DNA of 43,547 bases from an uncultured Pelagibacteraceae bacterium. Its GTDB lineage: Bacteria; Pseudomonadota; Alphaproteobacteria; Pelagibacterales; AG-422-B15. The DNA is taken from assembly GCA_902564295.1 (NCBI GenBank), contig CACFAO010000009.1:1-43547 (forward strand). The letters are read 5' to 3'. Position numbers and translations under genes: made by a program. The stretch's first letter is position 1. The number at the start of each line of letters is the position of its first letter. A model generated the notes under the pieces. The model was not told the origin of the DNA. It saw only the letters and a list, made by a program, of their open reading frames with translations, and made no database searches. Shown here one piece after another: positions 1-11,172 of the stretch.

Positions 1-1
1 A

Positions 2-541
2 GAAGAACCGCTATTTGATGCAGCCGATGTGTTAAGAATGGGAAAAGATTTATTTATCCAGCACGGTTTCACAACGAACTTAAAAGGTATTGATTGGATT
101 AAAAGACACTTTCCAGATCAACGAATTCATGTACTAAATTTCCCAACTGATCCTTTTCCTACACATATTGATGCTACATTTACGCCATTGAGGCCAGGAT
201 TGATATTAAATAATCCTGAGAGAAGACTACCCGATGAACAAAGAAAAATCTTTTATGACAATGACTGGGAAATAGTCGAAGCCGCCAGACCCGCTCACAA
301 TTCTCCTCCTCCATTATGCTATTCAAGCGTATGGCTGAGCATGAACGTTCTTATGCTGGATCCAAAAACAGTTTGCGTTGAAGAAACTGAAATTCACCAG
401 ATGGATCAACTAGATAAGTTAAATTTCGAAGTTGTTCCGGTCCCCTTCAGGGATGCCTATCCATTTGGTGGCGCTTTACACTGCGCAACAACTGATGTCT
501 ATCGAGAAAGTAGCCAGGAGGATTACTTTACAAAACAATAA
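2..541 (+). CDS. Glycine amidinotransferase-type amidinotransferase, 5' end cut by the window
   Basis: C-terminal part of an enzyme of the arginine:glycine amidinotransferase family, which moves the amidino group of arginine to an acceptor amine (glycine gives guanidinoacetate plus ornithine). The frame is open from base 2, so the gene starts before the window; the GTG at 29 is internal. The visible part carries the three catalytic positions of the family: Asp in FDAAD (17-19), His in HIDATF (164-166), and Cys in LHCATTD (482-484). The Asp-to-His spacing of 49 residues equals that of the human enzyme (Asp254, His303). SMNVLMLD is another family signature. It converges on rodA with only 3 bases between the stop codons. 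The family call is secure; the true acceptor substrate cannot be told from sequence. Confidence 0.85.
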   Translation, partial: EEPLFDAADVLRMGKDLFIQHGFTTNLKGIDWIKRHFPDQRIHVLNFPTDPFPTHIDATFTPLRPGLILNNPERRLPDEQRKIFYDNDWEIVEAARPAHNSPPPLCYSSVWLSMNVLMLDPKTVCVEETEIHQMDQLDKLNFEVVPVPFRDAYPFGGALHCATTDVYRESSQEDYFTKQ

Positions 542-544
542 TTT

Positions 545-1672
545 TTAATAATTTGTTTTCTCAATTATGATATTTCGATTGATATAACAATTCATTAAAA
601 GTCCAAATCCAAACATAACTGCTAACATCGAACTTCCTCCATAGGATATAAATGGAAGTGGAACTCCTACTACAGGGAGTAAGCCTGTGACCATTCCAAT
701 ATTCACAAACACGTAAATGAAAAAAACGTTGCACACTCCTAAAGACAAATATTTACTAAACAAGCTGCGACTTTTTAATGCAAGTCGAATAGAAGTAATA
801 ATTAAAGCTGCATATATAAATAATAAAATTAACGTTCCTATGAAACCAAATTCCTCACCTAACATTGTAAAGATGAAATCTGTTTGCATTTCAGGAAGAA
901 AATTAAGATGGCTCTGAGTACCTTCCATGTAGCCTTTCCCAAAAATACCACCAGATCCAAGAGCAATTTTTGATTGCATTATATGGTATCCATTTCCAAG
1001 AGGATCGCGCTCAGGATTAAAAAAAGTGAGCACTCTATCTTTCTGATAATCTTTTAGATATTGCCACAAAACCGGCAAAGAACACAATATTGAAAATACA
1101 CCAACTATAAAATATTTATAGTTTAAACCTGAGATCCAAAAAAGACTAATTCCGCCAAGAAGAATTATGAGAGCTGTGCCTAAATCCGGCTGTGTAATTA
1201 CTAACAATACTGGAACTATAGTAATGATAAGTGGAATAATCAAAGTTTTAATAAAACTGCTATTATTATTTATTGAATGAAAATACTTAGCTAGAGCTAA
1301 GATCAAAGTATATTTAACAAATTCAGAAGGCTGAAGACTTATACCGGCTATGTTGATCCATCGAGTGGCTCCGTTACTTTCTACGCCAAAAAAGGGAATG
1401 ATAGCTAGAGATACAATGCTCAGGAAAAAAATTACATATGCATATCCAAATATTATTCTTAAATCAAATAGTATGACTATAAAAAAGACGATTAATCCAA
1501 GTATAAACCTTTGAGAGTGCTTCAATGGCCACGAATTAAAGTCTCCATTGGAAATACTAAATAATGCTGCTAAACCAACAAAAAATAACGTTATTATTAA
1601 ACCTAAAAGAAGATAATTTACACTTTGTAGCTTAGCAAAGGCTGAATTATAAATATTATTTTGATTAAACAT
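545..1672 (-). CDS. rodA: Rod-shape-determining peptidoglycan polymerase RodA
   Basis: SEDS-family glycosyltransferase that polymerises lipid II into glycan strands for lateral wall growth, working with PBP2 in the inner membrane. The 375-residue protein is strongly hydrophobic with about ten membrane segments. SEDS signatures are present: GATRWI followed by LQPSEFVK, QPDLGTA, and PLPFISYGGSS near the C-terminus. It is the last gene of mreB-mreC-mreD-mrdA-rodA and its start overlaps the end of mrdA by 8 bases, which suggests translational coupling and stoichiometric production with its partner transpeptidase. A second SEDS gene (ftsW) in the division cluster of this window supports assigning this one to elongation. 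Confidence 0.95.
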   Translation of the reverse strand: MFNQNNIYNSAFAKLQSVNYLLLGLIITLFFVGLAALFSISNGDFNSWPLKHSQRFILGLIVFFIVILFDLRIIFGYAYVIFFLSIVSLAIIPFFGVESNGATRWINIAGISLQPSEFVKYTLILALAKYFHSINNNSSFIKTLIIPLIITIVPVLLVITQPDLGTALIILLGGISLFWISGLNYKYFIVGVFSILCSLPVLWQYLKDYQKDRVLTFFNPERDPLGNGYHIMQSKIALGSGGIFGKGYMEGTQSHLNFLPEMQTDFIFTMLGEEFGFIGTLILLFIYAALIITSIRLALKSRSLFSKYLSLGVCNVFFIYVFVNIGMVTGLLPVVGVPLPFISYGGSSMLAVMFGFGLLMNCYINRNIIIEKTNY

Positions 1673-3536
1673 TAAATATTTCGTTACGCTTTAAATTAAT
1701 TTTTTTTTCAAATAAATATTTGAATATATCAGAAGCAATTGGAGCTGCAGATCCTGATCCACTTCCTCCGTGTTCAACAATTACAGAAACTGCATACTTA
1801 GGATCTGTAGTTGGACCGTACCCAATAAAAAGACCATGATCTCTTTTTTCCCATGGTAAATCTTTGTTTTTTATTAACCCTTCTTCTCTTTCTTTAATTG
1901 AAATTGCCCTTACTTGAGATGTTCCTGTTTTACCCGCCATTTTATAATTACCGATAATTCTAGATCTGTACGAAGTTCCTCCAGGAGAATTGGTAGCTTC
2001 GTATAACGCATTTTTGATAATTTTTAGATAACTTGGATTTGCGATAATTCGCTCATCATAAACATTTGGAATTTCATTATCAAATATTAATTTTGGATAA
2101 AGCTTATTTCCATTATTAATTAATTGGGCTAAAGCGAGTGACAGCTGTGCTGTGGTTGTTAAAAAATATCCTTGTCCTATACCAGCAGATAATGTTTCTC
2201 CGACCATCCATCTACTACCAAGATTTTCTAATTTCCACTGTTTATTTGGAACTACCCCACTTTTTTCTTCATAAAAAGATTTGAAGACTTTTTCTCCTAA
2301 TCCGTATCTTTTACAAACCTCTGCAATTTTATTAATACCTATTCTTCTTGCAATTTGATAAAAATAAACATCACATGATACCTTGATAGCCTCTTTCATA
2401 TCTACATTTCCGTGTCCTTCCTTCTTCCAACAATGAAATGTTTTGTATCCAGAATCTAGGCTTGTATCTTCTATTAGGTGTTTTCCATCGCAAAAAAAAG
2501 TTTCTTTATGAGAAACTCCTGACTCTAAGGCTGCAAGCGCAACAAATGGTTTTATAGTTGATCCAGGAGGATATTGATTAGATATCGATTTATTAATTAA
2601 TGGTTTATATTTATCTGATAAAAGATTTTCCCAAGTTTCATTTGAAATAGATTTACCAAATATATTTGGATCATAGGATGGTGAGGAAGCTAATGCATAA
2701 AACTCGCCATTTTTAACGTTAATAACAGAAACGCTTCCGCTAAGTCCTTTTAATCTTTCATAGCAAAACTTTTGTAATTCTGAGTCAATTGTAAGTTGTA
2801 TGTAGTTTCCTTGTACACTATTTACTCGATCAAGTTCTCTAATTTCTCGTCCACTAGCATTAACTTCAATATTCTTATTGCCAAGTTTACCTCGTAAAAT
2901 TGCGTCTTTGGCTTTTTCTACACCCATCTTGCCTGCTTTCGCTGTGCTTAGTTTAGATAAAGGATTTGATTTTTCTTCGCTTTCATTTATCTGAGAAACA
3001 TACCCAATTAAATGTGAGTGTGACTCTCCTTGAGTATAATATCTTTTAAAGCCAATCTGAGGATAAATACCCTCTAATTTATGAATGTTTACATTTATTT
3101 TTGAAAAATCCTCCCACGTCAAGTCATCAACAATTCCGATGGGAATAAATTTTTTTCTTAAATTTACTTCCTTTAATATTTTTTTAATTTCAATGTTTGC
3201 GTCTGGTAAAATTGATTTTAAATTAACTAATGATCTTTCTACGTCCTTGGTTTCTTCTTTTATTATTATAATTTCATATTTTTGTTTATTGATCGCCATT
3301 GGTCGCCCCTGCAAATCAAAAATAATACCTCTTTCTGGTTCGAGGAATCTGTGTGTTATTCTATTTTTATCAGATAATTTTTTATAATTACTATTCTCAG
3401 CGATTTGTAAATAAGCTAGTCTTCCTACAAGTAGAGAGAAAACACTGGCTTGAGCAATTGTTACAAGAGCTGCCCTTCTATTTATTAGATTTTCAGTATC
3501 ATATTTTTGGAAAATAAATTTACCTGATTTTTTCAT
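1665..3536 (-). CDS. mrdA: Penicillin-binding protein 2 (elongation transpeptidase)
   Basis: Class B penicillin-binding protein that cross-links peptidoglycan during rod elongation, anchored in the inner membrane with its catalytic domain in the periplasm. Length is 623 residues, usual for the family. One membrane segment lies at about residues 22-42. The transpeptidase motifs are in order: STIK at 326-329 (nucleophile Ser326), SCD at 387-389 (PBP2 enzymes often have SxD here) and KTGT at 536-539. The N-terminal pedestal contains the EPERGIIFD block typical of class B PBPs. It overlaps mreD by 17 bases and rodA by 8 bases, inside the mre operon. Confidence 0.95.
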   Translation of the reverse strand: MKKSGKFIFQKYDTENLINRRAALVTIAQASVFSLLVGRLAYLQIAENSNYKKLSDKNRITHRFLEPERGIIFDLQGRPMAINKQKYEIIIIKEETKDVERSLVNLKSILPDANIEIKKILKEVNLRKKFIPIGIVDDLTWEDFSKINVNIHKLEGIYPQIGFKRYYTQGESHSHLIGYVSQINESEEKSNPLSKLSTAKAGKMGVEKAKDAILRGKLGNKNIEVNASGREIRELDRVNSVQGNYIQLTIDSELQKFCYERLKGLSGSVSVINVKNGEFYALASSPSYDPNIFGKSISNETWENLLSDKYKPLINKSISNQYPPGSTIKPFVALAALESGVSHKETFFCDGKHLIEDTSLDSGYKTFHCWKKEGHGNVDMKEAIKVSCDVYFYQIARRIGINKIAEVCKRYGLGEKVFKSFYEEKSGVVPNKQWKLENLGSRWMVGETLSAGIGQGYFLTTTAQLSLALAQLINNGNKLYPKLIFDNEIPNVYDERIIANPSYLKIIKNALYEATNSPGGTSYRSRIIGNYKMAGKTGTSQVRAISIKEREEGLIKNKDLPWEKRDHGLFIGYGPTTDPKYAVSVIVEHGGSGSGSAAPIASDIFKYLFEKKINLKRNEIFNV

Positions 3537-4005
3537 ATTTTTTCTGATTATATATAATTATTGAGTTTAAAGGTATGTATAATAAAACGGTTATTAAGAA
3601 AGCTGACAATTCATCGATGGATAAATAATTTAGTTGGTAAAATAAATAAATAAATAAGTTCTTTATAATAAATAATATTAATAATGCTGTGATAAATATT
3701 ATAAATTTTATTTTTTGTTGTTCGAATAAACCATTAATTGAAGCTAATTGACTTAAAACATAAAAAAATAAAAAAATACTCCCGGAATAACCAAAATTCA
3801 TTCCAAGTAAAATATCTTGAAAAATACCCCACACATAAAGAAAAAGGGGTACTAACCATTCACTTTCGTCCCATTTTATTGAATATAAAAAAATGGACAG
3901 CACTAAAGTAAAATCGATTAGATTTAAATTAAATACATTGTTTAATGAAATAAAAAAAAGAAAAAATCCATTTAATAGCAAATAGCCTTTAAAACTTAGA
4001 TTCAT
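3520..4005 (-). CDS. mreD: Rod-shape-determining protein MreD
   Basis: Small integral membrane protein of the elongation machinery (MreBCD-RodA-PBP2). The 161-residue product is almost entirely hydrophobic with about five membrane segments and a WGIFQDILLG stretch similar to the WP-x-x-x-x-D region of MreD. Sequence conservation in MreD is low, so the assignment leans on length, hydropathy and position: 3 bases after mreC and overlapping mrdA by 17 bases, the standard mreB-mreC-mreD-mrdA-rodA order. Confidence 0.88.
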   Translation of the reverse strand: MNLSFKGYLLLNGFFLFFISLNNVFNLNLIDFTLVLSIFLYSIKWDESEWLVPLFLYVWGIFQDILLGMNFGYSGSIFLFFYVLSQLASINGLFEQQKIKFIIFITALLILFIIKNLFIYLFYQLNYLSIDELSAFLITVLLYIPLNSIIIYNQKKYEKIR

Positions 4006-4008
4006 TTA

Positions 4009-4848
4009 TTAATTTTCTTGTTTTAATTTATAATTTAATAATTTCACATGTGATAAAGCTGATATATTTTCAAATATACTAATCTCAATTTCATTTGATT
4101 TTTTTCCAACTACCTGACCAATCAATTGAAAAGGGGGGAAAATTCCACCTTTTCCTGATGTTGTAACTAAGTCTCCAATACTAATTTTTTCTATATGTTC
4201 TACAAATTCTATAGTTGGATTTTCTCGACCTTGACCTATTAGCATGCCATGATAACCATCCTCAGAAATTATCACTGGAATTCTACTATTGATATTGCTT
4301 ATTAGTAGCACGCGAGAGAGACTTTCGCCAACTTGAGATATTCTACCAATTATTCCGTTAGATCCTAAAACTGGCATGTCCACTTTATTATTCTCTTTTT
4401 TTCCTGAATTAATTATTAAGGTACCGTTAAAATTATTGGAAAAATCACCAACTATTCTTGAAGTTCTAAAATCAAATTCAATATCACTAGATGCGTTTAA
4501 TAGCTTCTCATATTGAGCTATTTTTAGTTTCATAGAAACTATCTCTTGAAAACTAGCGGAGTCAAGTAATTGCATATCTTTAAAATTTTTATTTTCTTCG
4601 TAAATATTTTTAATCTCATAAATACTCTCAAGTCCATTTTTTATAAGACTAATTGGACTGGAAACAATTGATGAAATTGAGTAAACAGTGTTAATGCTTT
4701 TAGCTCTAAGTACATTTGAAAAGTTGCTATTGTCAAATCGTCCAAAATAAAAAACAAGGGAAAATATGATTAAACCTATAGGAATAAGAATAGACATGTA
4801 GCTATTCTTGTTAACATATCTTGAGTAAAAATTACGTGATGTCCTCAC
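4009..4848 (-). CDS. mreC: Rod-shape-determining protein MreC
   Basis: Bitopic inner-membrane protein that links cytoplasmic MreB to PBP2 and activates the elongation synthase from the periplasm. The 279-residue protein has one membrane segment at about 18-35, a likely coiled coil at about 80-120, then the beta-rich MreC domain with NGIIGRI and SRVLLISNINSRIPV. The start is a GTG at 4848, 13 bases after the mreB stop; no upstream in-frame ATG fits the gap. mreD follows after 3 bases. Confidence 0.93.
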   Translation of the reverse strand: MRTSRNFYSRYVNKNSYMSILIPIGLIIFSLVFYFGRFDNSNFSNVLRAKSINTVYSISSIVSSPISLIKNGLESIYEIKNIYEENKNFKDMQLLDSASFQEIVSMKLKIAQYEKLLNASSDIEFDFRTSRIVGDFSNNFNGTLIINSGKKENNKVDMPVLGSNGIIGRISQVGESLSRVLLISNINSRIPVIISEDGYHGMLIGQGRENPTIEFVEHIEKISIGDLVTTSGKGGIFPPFQLIGQVVGKKSNEIEISIFENISALSHVKLLNYKLKQEN

Positions 4849-4861
4849 TGTCAGACTTTAA

Positions 4862-5914
<1,053 letters not shown>

Positions 5915-5917
5915 TTA

Positions 5918-7477
5918 TCAAACTCCGGTGACACTAGACATACTAACTGGAGCTGACTTTTCTCTTTTAATTATTAATTTGTTTAGAGCATTTATATATG
6001 CTTTTGCTGATGCCACAAGTGTGTCTGTATGTGCACCAAGTCCGACAACTGTTTTACCTTCTTCAGCCAACCTTACGGAGACTTCAGCTTGAGCATCAGT
6101 TCCTTCTGTAACAGCATGAACTTGATATAATAACAATTTACCCTTATGAGGAACAAGTTGACTTAAACCATTAAAGATCGCGTCGACCGGCCCATCTCCA
6201 GTTGAAGTTACTTTCTTTTGCTGATCATCAATTAGCAGACTAATTTCAGCTTTTTGGGGGCCTTTCGTTCCAGCGACAACTTGCAAATCCTGAAGCAAAA
6301 TAGAGTCATTAACTCTTATTACCTGATCATCAATAATAGCAATGATATCTTCATCATAGATATTTTTCTTTTTGTCAGCTAAATTTTTAAAGTTTTCAAA
6401 CGCCTCTTCAATTACATTATCATTTATTGAATACCCAAGCTCAATTATTTTTTGTTTGAATGCGTGTCTACCAGAATGCTTGCCCATTACTAAATTTGAC
6501 TCAGAAACTCCAACACTTTCTGGTGTCATAATTTCATATGTTCTATTATTTTTTAACATCCCATCCTGATGTATACCTGCTTCATGTGCGAAAGCATTTT
6601 TTCCAACGATAGCTTTATTAAATTGTACAGGAAAACCTGTAACAGCAGACACTAGCTTAGAGGTTTTGGTTAATTTTTCAGTTTGTATGTTTGTTTGAAA
6701 AGGCATCATGTCGTTTCTAGTTCTGATCGCCATGACAACTTCTTCCATTGCAGCATTCCCAGCTCTTTCACCCAAACCATTAATGGTACACTCAATTTGC
6801 CTTGCTCCAGCTCTCACACCAGCAAGAGAATTTGCTACCGCTAACCCTAGATCGTTATGGCAATGCGTGGATATCGTTACTTTATCAATATTTGGAACAT
6901 TGTTCATTAGGTGTGTTATAATGTTTGTAAATTCATCAGGAATTGAGTATCCGACTGTATCTGGAATATTTATTGTAGATGCACCGTTCCTAATCGCCGC
7001 TTCGACAGTTTTACACATAAAATCTAAATCTGTTCTGGTGCCATCCTCACAGGACCACTCGACGTCATCGCATAGATTTCGTGCAAAAGATACACTATCA
7101 ATTACCTTCTGGTAAACTTCGTCAGAATTCAATTGTAACTTGTGTTTCATATGAAGTTCGCTTGTTGAGATAAATGTATGTATTCTTGGAGCTGCAGCAT
7201 TTTTGAGAGCATCCGCAGCCGTTTGAATATCATTTTTTGAAGCTCTACTCAAAGCGCATATTGATGAATTTTTAATCTTACTTGATATTTCAGAAACTGC
7301 TTCATAGTCTCCTTTCGATGCGGCAGGAAAACCAGCTTCAATAATATCAACTTTCAAATCTTCTAAAGCTTCAGCAATTTTTAATTTTTCTTCAATGTTC
7401 ATTGAAGCGCCAGGAGACTGCTCACCATCTCTCAATGTAGTATCAAAAATCTTTATGTAATTATTTTCTTTATTCAT
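5918..7477 (-). CDS. leuA: 2-isopropylmalate synthase
   Basis: First committed enzyme of leucine biosynthesis: acetyl-CoA plus 2-ketoisovalerate gives 2-isopropylmalate, with feedback inhibition by leucine. The 519 residues match the long bacterial form. The HMGL-like TIM barrel shows RDGEQ at 16-20 (metal-binding Asp17) and the metal-binding HCHND at 205-209. The C-terminal third is the LeuA allosteric dimer domain, ending in a conserved GLGAHTDTLVASAKAYINALN region (written here in part only). The ATG at 7477 is preceded by AAGAGG a few bases upstream. The 297-base upstream gap carries a possible promoter and leucine-rich leader, suggesting attenuation; mreB follows after 15 bases. Confidence 0.96.
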   Translation of the reverse strand: MNKENNYIKIFDTTLRDGEQSPGASMNIEEKLKIAEALEDLKVDIIEAGFPAASKGDYEAVSEISSKIKNSSICALSRASKNDIQTAADALKNAAAPRIHTFISTSELHMKHKLQLNSDEVYQKVIDSVSFARNLCDDVEWSCEDGTRTDLDFMCKTVEAAIRNGASTINIPDTVGYSIPDEFTNIITHLMNNVPNIDKVTISTHCHNDLGLAVANSLAGVRAGARQIECTINGLGERAGNAAMEEVVMAIRTRNDMMPFQTNIQTEKLTKTSKLVSAVTGFPVQFNKAIVGKNAFAHEAGIHQDGMLKNNRTYEIMTPESVGVSESNLVMGKHSGRHAFKQKIIELGYSINDNVIEEAFENFKNLADKKKNIYDEDIIAIIDDQVIRVNDSILLQDLQVVAGTKGPQKAEISLLIDDQQKKVTSTGDGPVDAIFNGLSQLVPHKGKLLLYQVHAVTEGTDAQAEVSVRLAEEGKTVVGLGAHTDTLVASAKAYINALNKLIIKREKSAPVSMSSVTGV

Positions 7478-7521
7478 CTCTCATCCTCTTAGTAAAATTA
7501 AATTGTGTTAAAATTAAGTAC

Positions 7522-7551
7522 CCCCTGCAGTAATGTTATATTACCCAGGGG
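7522..7551 (-). promoter_or_regulatory. GC-rich hairpin in the leuA leader (candidate attenuator)
   Basis: On the minus strand CCCCTG pairs with CAGGGG, followed by a small internal loop and a second stem GTAAT/ATTAC closing a 5-base loop. Such a strong stem is conspicuous in this AT-rich DNA. It lies 44 bases before leuA and directly after the leucine codons of the leader ORF. A small CTGC-TTA-GCAG hairpin (7552-7562) abuts it. It is followed by a mixed A/T stretch rather than a clean T-run, so it may be a weak terminator or control translation. Function is inferred from position. Confidence 0.5.
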
Positions 7552-7637
7552 CTGCTAAGCAGATTTAACAGCAATAGAGATTGAGTAGTGCTATTTACAA
7601 TTAATTGATTTTCTAAATTTTTATTCAATTTTGACAC
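7536..7637 (-). CDS. Candidate leuA leader peptide, leucine-rich
   Basis: Short frame of 33 codons starting with GTG at 7637 (a TTG at 7628 is the other possible start) and ending with TAA at 7536-7538. Near its end it reads CTA TTG CTG TTA AAT CTG CTT (7577-7557), six leucine codons in seven, several of them codons that should be rare in AT-rich DNA, where TTA dominates. It lies upstream of leuA, behind a candidate promoter and over a GC-rich hairpin, as expected for ribosome-mediated attenuation. Weak points: the possible Shine-Dalgarno AGGAAG is 14 bases from the GTG, and the stop codon falls inside the hairpin rather than before it. A real peptide is plausible but unproven. Confidence 0.45.
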   Translation of the reverse strand: MSKLNKNLENQLIVNSTTQSLLLLNLLSSPWVI

Positions 7638-7679
7638 TTCGTTTTATTGCACTTCCTACTTGTTTGAGATATTTCGATA

Positions 7680-7706
7680 ATTATATGAAAATTCGTTATA
7701 TTTCAA
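7680..7706 (-). promoter_or_regulatory. Candidate leuA promoter
   Basis: On the minus strand a TTGAAA box (7701-7706) is separated by 15 bases from a TATAAT box (7680-7685). The -10 is perfect and the spacer slightly short. It sits just downstream of the candidate ilvC terminator and upstream of the leucine-rich leader ORF; transcription would begin near 7673. Confidence 0.45.
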
Positions 7707-7715
7707 CGTATTAGT

Positions 7716-8803
<1,088 letters not shown>

Positions 8804-9310
8804 TTACATCTTTTCTGTTCCGCGTGCAATAGCTACTACACCAGTTCTAGATACTTCAGAGAGACCCAATGGCTTCATTAAATCAATAAAAGCATCAATT
8901 TTTCTTGGAGAACCATTTAATTCGAACACGAATGAATCGTGTGTAGTGTCTATAACTTTGGCTCTGAATACATCAGATAATCTCATAGACTCAACTCTTT
9001 TTTCTCCAGTTGAAACAATTTTAACTAAAGCCATTTCTCTCTCAATACCCTGTTTCTCGAATGTGACATTTACTGCTCTTTTAACCGGAACAATTCTCTG
9101 TAATTGGCTAATCATTTTATTTACAGTTTCTTCTGTGCCTGGCGCTACAATTGTAATCCTTGAGATATGTTTTTCTGCATCTACTTCAGCAACAGTAAGA
9201 CTATCAATGTTGTAGCCTCTTCCCGAAATTAGACCTATTACTCGCGCAAGAACACCTGGCTCATTATCAACTAGAACTGATACTGTATGTTTTGAAATTA
9301 ATTCACTCAT
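8804..9310 (-). CDS. ilvH: Acetolactate synthase small (regulatory) subunit
   Basis: Regulatory subunit that activates the catalytic subunit IlvB/IlvI and confers valine feedback inhibition. The 168-residue protein has the N-terminal ACT domain (VDNEPGVLARVIGLISGRGYN region, about residues 11-33) and the C-terminal half ending in GLSEVSRTGVVAIARG, both typical. The start codon overlaps the ilvB stop by one base (TAATG), the usual arrangement for translational coupling of the two subunits; ilvC follows after 9 bases. Confidence 0.96.
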   Translation of the reverse strand: MSELISKHTVSVLVDNEPGVLARVIGLISGRGYNIDSLTVAEVDAEKHISRITIVAPGTEETVNKMISQLQRIVPVKRAVNVTFEKQGIEREMALVKIVSTGEKRVESMRLSDVFRAKVIDTTHDSFVFELNGSPRKIDAFIDLMKPLGLSEVSRTGVVAIARGTEKM

Positions 9311-11079
9311 TATACTAATACTTTTCCTTCATCTGAGATCTCTTCTTTTTCTGTTTCATCGCCAAGTAACATTTCATTATGTGCCTTACCAGATGGTATC
9401 ATTGGAAAAACGTTTTCATTTTCGTCAACGACGCAGTCAAATATTACAGGACCATCATGATCAATCATTTCTTTTATTGCCTTGTCAAGTTCACTCGGAC
9501 TTTGAGCCCTTACACCCTTGGCGCCGTAAGCTTCAGCAAGCTTTACAAAATCAGGTAAAGCATCTGTATAGCTGTGAGAGTACCTTTTGTCGTGTAGAAG
9601 TTCTTGCCACTGTCTTACCATCCCCATGTATTGATTATTAATTATGAAAATCTTTACAGGCAGTTTGTGTTGAATAGCTGTCGACATTTCTTGAATGCAC
9701 ATCAATATTGAAGCTTCTCCCGCTATATCAATTACGAGTTTATCGGGATGAGCAACTTGAGCGCCTATCGCAGCAGGTAGACCAAAGCCCATTGTGCCTA
9801 GGCCTCCAGATGTAATCCATCTATTAGGTCTATTAAACTTGTAATATTGCGCAGCCCACATTTGATGCTGACCAACCTCAGTGGTTACAAAGACATCTTT
9901 TTCTTTAGTTAGCTCATACAATCTTTGTATTGCATACTGTGGCTTAATTGTTTTTTTATCTTCATTAAACCCTAATGAGTCTGTTTCTTTCCATTTATCT
10001 ATTTGTTTCCACCAGTCTTTAACCTGAGACTTATTAACTTTATAAACTTTTGATTTCCACAATTTAATGGCGTCTTCAAGCACATGGGCAACATCTCCAA
10101 CTAGAGCAACATCTACATCTACAACCTTATTAATTGAAGATGGATCAATATCGATATGAATTTTTTTTGAATTTGGCGAAAACTCATCAATTTTACCAGT
10201 GATTCTATCATCAAAACGTGCACCAATATTTATCATAAGGTCACATTTATTCATCGCCATATTAGCTTCATATGTACCGTGCATACCCAACATCCCAACA
10301 AACTGAGTATCATCACCTGGAAATGCACCAAGTCCTTGCAGCGTAGATGTAATTGGAAAACCAGTCAGACGAACAAATTCTCTTAGGAGTTGAACAGCTG
10401 CATTTCCAGAATTGATAACTCCCCCGCCAGTGTAAAAAATTGGCTTTTCAGCTTCTGCAATTAACTTTAGAGCATCATCTATATTATCAATGTTCGCTTT
10501 TAATTTCGGTCTATAGGACTTATGTTTTATTGTATCTGGTCCAATGTATGTTCCTGTTTGAAATTGAATATCTTTTGGTATATCAACTAGAACAGGTCCA
10601 GGTCGGCCGCTTGAAGCTACATAAAAAGCTTCATGTAAAATACGAGATAAGTCACTTATGTCCTTAACTAGCCAATTATGCTTAGTGCACGGACGCGTAA
10701 TGCCAACTGCGTCACATTCTTGAAATGCATCTGTTCCAATTAAGTGCGTAGGAACTTGTCCGCTAATACAAACAATCGGAATAGAGTCCATCATGGCATC
10801 AGTTAATCCAGTCACCGCATTAGTAACTCCAGGACCAGAAGTAACTAACATAACTCCAACTTTACCACTCGATCTTGCATACCCCTCAGCTGCATGGGAT
10901 GCACCTTGTTCGTGCCTAACCAAAAAATGACGAAGTTGATGGTTAGTATCCTTAGTTCTTGCTAATTCATCATATATCGGCAAAACTGCGCCACCAGGAT
11001 AGCCAAATATTGTATCAACTTGTTGATCTTCCAAGGCCTTCAAAACCATCTGTGCGCCAGTCATTTGCATATTAACCAT
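9310..11079 (-). CDS. ilvB: Acetolactate synthase large (catalytic) subunit
   Basis: Thiamine-diphosphate- and FAD-dependent enzyme joining two pyruvates, or pyruvate and 2-ketobutyrate, at the entry to branched-chain amino acid synthesis. The 589-residue protein begins the TPP domain with [14 protein letters not shown] and has the catalytic Glu57 in RHEQGASH. The C-terminal TPP/Mg2+ motif reads GEAS near residue 455 and ends in [11 protein letters not shown]; the usual Asp of the G-D motif is Glu here. The alternative symbol ilvI would be equally valid. A candidate promoter lies just upstream (11106-11134), and ilvH overlaps its stop by one base. Confidence 0.96.
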   Translation of the reverse strand: MVNMQMTGAQMVLKALEDQQVDTIFGYPGGAVLPIYDELARTKDTNHQLRHFLVRHEQGASHAAEGYARSSGKVGVMLVTSGPGVTNAVTGLTDAMMDSIPIVCISGQVPTHLIGTDAFQECDAVGITRPCTKHNWLVKDISDLSRILHEAFYVASSGRPGPVLVDIPKDIQFQTGTYIGPDTIKHKSYRPKLKANIDNIDDALKLIAEAEKPIFYTGGGVINSGNAAVQLLREFVRLTGFPITSTLQGLGAFPGDDTQFVGMLGMHGTYEANMAMNKCDLMINIGARFDDRITGKIDEFSPNSKKIHIDIDPSSINKVVDVDVALVGDVAHVLEDAIKLWKSKVYKVNKSQVKDWWKQIDKWKETDSLGFNEDKKTIKPQYAIQRLYELTKEKDVFVTTEVGQHQMWAAQYYKFNRPNRWITSGGLGTMGFGLPAAIGAQVAHPDKLVIDIAGEASILMCIQEMSTAIQHKLPVKIFIINNQYMGMVRQWQELLHDKRYSHSYTDALPDFVKLAEAYGAKGVRAQSPSELDKAIKEMIDHDGPVIFDCVVDENENVFPMIPSGKAHNEMLLGDETEKEEISDEGKVLV

Positions 11080-11105
11080 AAATTTTATCCCTAATAAGAA
11101 ATGAC

Positions 11106-11134
11106 GTTTTATGGAGATTTACGTAATAAGTCAA
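11106..11134 (-). promoter_or_regulatory. Candidate ilvB promoter
   Basis: On the minus strand TTGACT (11129-11134) is followed after 17 bases by TAAAAC (11106-11111). The -35 and spacing are good, the -10 is weak. It lies in the 93-base gap after miaA; the expected transcript start leaves only about 20 bases before the ilvB ATG, so there is no room for a leader attenuator here, unlike at leuA. Confidence 0.4.
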
Positions 11135-11172
11135 ATATTTTAAATATATGAAAAGAATATTTTATATATAAT

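Noticed and set aside
717-917. Frame of 66 codons on the plus strand inside rodA
   Set aside because: Antisense shadow of a well-supported gene; no family features. The same applies to the other frames lying inside recognised genes, such as 6708-7115, 12733-13161 and 41050-41364.
7552-7594. Alternative short frame ending in TAG just before the leuA leader hairpin
   Set aside because: It has an ideally placed stop but no start codon after the preceding stop and no Leu run.
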